DNA from: CAZWUZ01 sp964637655 [NCBI: uncultured bacterium]
Lineage (GTDB): Bacteria; DAOPZR01
Direction of reading: 5' to 3'
DNA length: 7,856 nt
Assembly: GCA_964637655.1 (NCBI GenBank)
Contig: CAZWUZ010000184.1
Location: 1-7,856 of the forward strand
Part shown: piece after piece, positions 6,170-7,856 of the stretch
Layout of the letters: every line of letters begins with the position of its first letter
How positions within the stretch are numbered: the stretch's first letter is position 1
Translations under genes and position numbers: made by a program
Notes under the pieces: generated by a model
Seen by the model: the letters and a program-made list of their open reading frames with translations, nothing else
Told to the model about the DNA's origin: nothing
The model's database searches: none

Positions 6170-6358
6170 TCAGGCGGCGAGCCGGCGCGTTGGCTTGATG
6201 GCGATTTCGAGCGAGTAGTCAAGCGCATGCAGCACCCGGTTGATTGTCGCGAAGGTCGGGATATGACGCTGATTGCCCTCCCCCACGCTCAGGGGGAAGG
6301 TTGGCTGAGGTGAACAGTTGCAGCAGTTGTACACAGCAGTCCGCCAACAGGAAGCCAA
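6170..6358 (-). pseudogene. Remnant of an XRE/HigA-like antitoxin or regulator
   Basis: The last ~30 codons of this - strand frame read HIPTFATINRVLHALDYSLEI followed by AIKPTRRLAA and a stop. This matches the end of XRE helix-turn-helix antitoxins of the HigA type, where a PxxATLxRVLxALGxxLEI pattern ends the domain. The upstream part is not convincing: no ATG and no intact recognition helices, and a neighbouring frame (LLQLFTSANLPPERG) looks more like helix 1-2. The change coincides with a GC-rich hairpin at 6276-6300. It follows the ATPase stop by a few bases on the same strand. I read it as a frameshifted or truncated gene. A divergent short protein started from TTG 6358 is possible but unlikely. 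No HigB/RelE-type toxin is visible next to it. Confidence 0.6.
6276..6300. repeat. GC-rich hairpin inside the XRE remnant
   Basis: CCCTCCCCC (6276-6284), a 7-nt loop and GGGGGAAGG (6292-6300) form a 9-bp stem with at most one G-T pair. No T-run follows on either strand, so it is unlikely to be an intrinsic terminator. Its shape suits a dispersed REP-like palindromic repeat. Confidence 0.7.
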
Positions 6359-6359
6359 T

Positions 6360-7586
6360 TCAGGAGCAGTGGGCGAGAAAACTCCATGCTGGAATCACGA
6401 ATATCCGTTCGGAAACAACGGTGACCGCGTCAGCATTATGCACAAGTTGAATGAGTGGCACACCCAACTTGTGCCCCCAGTACCGGGCATGAGGGGATAT
6501 GGTAGTAGCAGACAATTTCGCTTCAACCAGCAGCAGCGGCCCTTGCTCATTCGTCAGCAGAAAATCTGCTTCCCGGCCATCGCGGTCTTTGACAAAATAC
6601 AACTGATAGCTGCCCAGGCCGGCGTTGTTCAGCCGGTCAACCAGGCAGCGCAGCTGAAGCGCAACAAAATTCTCGTACCGGCAACCTTCGTGCTTAACCA
6701 GTGAGTGGGCATAATAGTATATTTTCCGTTCCTTGCGTATCGCCCGCGCCAGTTTCAGATGATACGGCGGTACTTCAAAGATGAGCATCGCCCGCTTCAG
6801 TAATTCCACATAACTGTCGACGGTCTCATGTGCCACCGCCAGATCCAGCATCAGGTTGCTGATGCTCAAGGGACTGCCCACCCGTTCCGGCAACAGCAGC
6901 ATCAGATTCTCAATGGTCTTGAGTTTCTGGATGCCGGCCAGTTGCGTGACATCTTCCCGTGCCACCTGGAGCAGGTATGCATCGTGCCAGCGTTTCAGAA
7001 ACGGCCGCTTCCGGTTTACTGCCACTTCCGGGAAAGCGTTATGCTCATAGAGTATCCGGTACGCAGTTTGATACTTGCGCGACAATGCCGTCAAGGTCAT
7101 GGCGTTCCGCGCAAGCCACGCGGGGTTCAGAATGTTTCCGCCTGTCTGCAGCGGGGTCAGATCGCGGGCGTATTCGGCCACGCCAAAAGGATTGAGGGTG
7201 AAGGGAAAATAGCGCCCGGCCAGTGAATCGCCCGCCCGCAGGAACAGATCGAGCCGGGCGCTGCCGGTAATGACAAAAATGGCCCGGTCGGAATAATAAT
7301 CGTACAGACCCTTGACCAGGTTTTTCCACTGGCGCAGTTTGTGAATCTCATCGAAGACGAAGATGGCGTCGCCGCGACGGGTGAGATAGCGGTCAAGAAA
7401 GTGGGGATTCTGGAAATAGGCTCGCCGCACCGCCAGATCATCCCAGTTGAAATAGCTGCCCTTCCCGGCTGACAGCAGGTGCCGGGCGAGGGTGGTTTTC
7501 CCGCTCTGCCGCGGCCCGGAAATGAAAACCATCCGTTTCTTGAAGCCCCGGATGATCGGTTCAAGCGCCCGCTGATAGTAGACCAT
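6360..7586 (-). CDS. AAA_14/DUF4143 family ATPase
   Basis: This is a 408-residue protein starting at ATG 7586, chosen because GGGGGA (7599-7594) lies 7 nt upstream and MVYYQRALEPIIRGF is the usual family N-terminus. Walker A is GPRQSGKTT at residues 24-32, and Walker B is IFVFDEIHKL at 75-84. ITGSARLDL (106-114) fits the sensor region. The DUF4143 C-terminus carries YYYAHSLVKHEGCRYENFVA (290-309), with the ENFVAL segment typical of the family, then a PD-(D/E)XK-like pattern: GREADFLL (337-344) and LLVEAKLSA (352-360). It should bind ATP in the cytoplasm; the nuclease-like domain may or may not be active. The frame is open upstream of the start into the Bro-N-like segment without a stop, so an N-terminal fusion is formally possible. 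A promoter and ribosome binding site immediately before 7586 favour separate initiation. Confidence 0.9.
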   Translation of the reverse strand: MVYYQRALEPIIRGFKKRMVFISGPRQSGKTTLARHLLSAGKGSYFNWDDLAVRRAYFQNPHFLDRYLTRRGDAIFVFDEIHKLRQWKNLVKGLYDYYSDRAIFVITGSARLDLFLRAGDSLAGRYFPFTLNPFGVAEYARDLTPLQTGGNILNPAWLARNAMTLTALSRKYQTAYRILYEHNAFPEVAVNRKRPFLKRWHDAYLLQVAREDVTQLAGIQKLKTIENLMLLLPERVGSPLSISNLMLDLAVAHETVDSYVELLKRAMLIFEVPPYHLKLARAIRKERKIYYYAHSLVKHEGCRYENFVALQLRCLVDRLNNAGLGSYQLYFVKDRDGREADFLLTNEQGPLLLVEAKLSATTISPHARYWGHKLGVPLIQLVHNADAVTVVSERIFVIPAWSFLAHCS

Positions 7587-7593
7587 GAGCCAG

Positions 7594-7634
7594 TCCCCCA
7601 CGACCATGCTACCACGGCCGCGGCTGCGCGTCAA
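7594..7634 (-). promoter_or_regulatory. Promoter and ribosome binding site for the ATPase at 7586
   Basis: On the - strand, -35 TTGACG (7634-7629) and -10 TAGCAT (7611-7606) are separated by a GC-rich 17-bp spacer. The Shine-Dalgarno site GGGGGA (7599-7594) lies 7 nt from ATG 7586. An in-frame ATG at 7607 overlaps the -10 element and would not be on this transcript. A 10-bp perfect palindrome, AGAGTACTCT (7646-7655), lies just upstream of the -35 and could be an operator. Confidence 0.6.
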
Positions 7635-7856
7635 GGCATATTTAGAGAGTACTCTATAATTGCCGTTACCGGTTGGCCCGGCAGTTCCTGCAGTCGTTGC
7701 AAACCGCAAGGGTAAGTACAAATCGTACCTATCCTTGTGTGAACCTTGACGCACGCACAGCACACAGTGTTGAGGATCAGCGGCATCGGTGAGCACGGTG
7801 AGGGCATCCTCCGCCACGAACCACCATTCCCGGTTATGGGTCAGGCGCCGGACAAT
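7608..7856 (-). pseudogene. Bro-N antirepressor-like segment, partial and probably decayed
   Basis: Read from the window edge on the - strand, the frame gives IVRRLTHNREWWFVAEDALT, then VLTDAADPQH, and later LYLPLRFATTAG. This follows the BRO family N-terminal domain of phage antirepressors: an IRR..HNGEWWF..EDV..LT...DP start and a later PL..ETAGG stretch. The expected NCANTEG and IQSIP motifs are absent in this frame. The neighbouring frame shows NCRANR followed by a stop at about the right place, suggesting a frameshift. The frame then runs without a stop into the ATPase start. The true N-terminus is outside the window. It is either a decayed antirepressor gene cut off by the ATPase cassette, or an N-terminal fusion domain of that ATPase; I favour the former. 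Confidence 0.6.

Noticed and set aside
7655-7660. TATAAT on the + strand as a divergent promoter
   Set aside because: There is no -35-like hexamer 16-18 bp upstream and no + strand gene downstream within the window.
7608-7817. Starting the ATPase at GTG 7817 to give a 485-residue protein
   Set aside because: GTG 7817 lies inside the Bro-N-like homology, so it is not a natural start, and a promoter plus ribosome binding site precede ATG 7586.

Overview
The window looks like a moderately GC-rich bacterial chromosome segment. It has clear Shine-Dalgarno sites and sigma70-type promoters. Secretion signals, a polytopic membrane protein family, a B12-type radical SAM enzyme and AAA/DUF4143 ATPases would suit an environmental, perhaps anaerobic, Gram-negative lineage, but nothing here fixes the taxon. 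No rRNA, tRNA, CRISPR array or recognisable transposase was seen.

Left part (2-4394, all + strand): six tightly packed genes. Four of the five junctions overlap or are spaced by 4 nt; the fifth has a 24-nt gap. The layout is [membrane protein, 5'-truncated by the window edge] - [short secreted protein] - [full-length paralogous membrane protein] - [secreted protein, possibly SRPBCC/START-like] - [class I SAM methyltransferase] - [radical SAM enzyme with a B12-binding-like N-terminal domain]. The first four genes are a tandem duplication of a two-gene unit. The secreted-protein starts are exactly 1280 bp apart, and the first secreted copy keeps only the signal peptide and mature N-terminus before switching to unrelated sequence. 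The last two genes supply methyl-transfer/radical chemistry. A plausible but unproven reading is a pathway that modifies and handles a membrane or periplasmic lipid-like molecule.

Middle (4395-4634): a short spacer between convergent transcription units. It holds only a startless open frame on the - strand that may be a gene remnant.

Right part (4635-7856, all - strand): an accessory, decayed-looking region. In transcription order (right to left) it holds a partial, degenerate Bro-N antirepressor-like segment at the window edge; a complete AAA_14/DUF4143 ATPase with its own promoter and ribosome binding site inside the frame of that segment; a remnant of an XRE/HigA-like antitoxin containing a GC-rich 25-bp hairpin; and a second complete AAA_14/DUF4143 ATPase. 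This last gene has a near-consensus promoter with a palindromic operator in its spacer, and its ATG lies at the predicted transcription start. Bro-N, XRE and DUF4143 genes are typical of mobile or defence-associated islands, and this one shows several broken genes.
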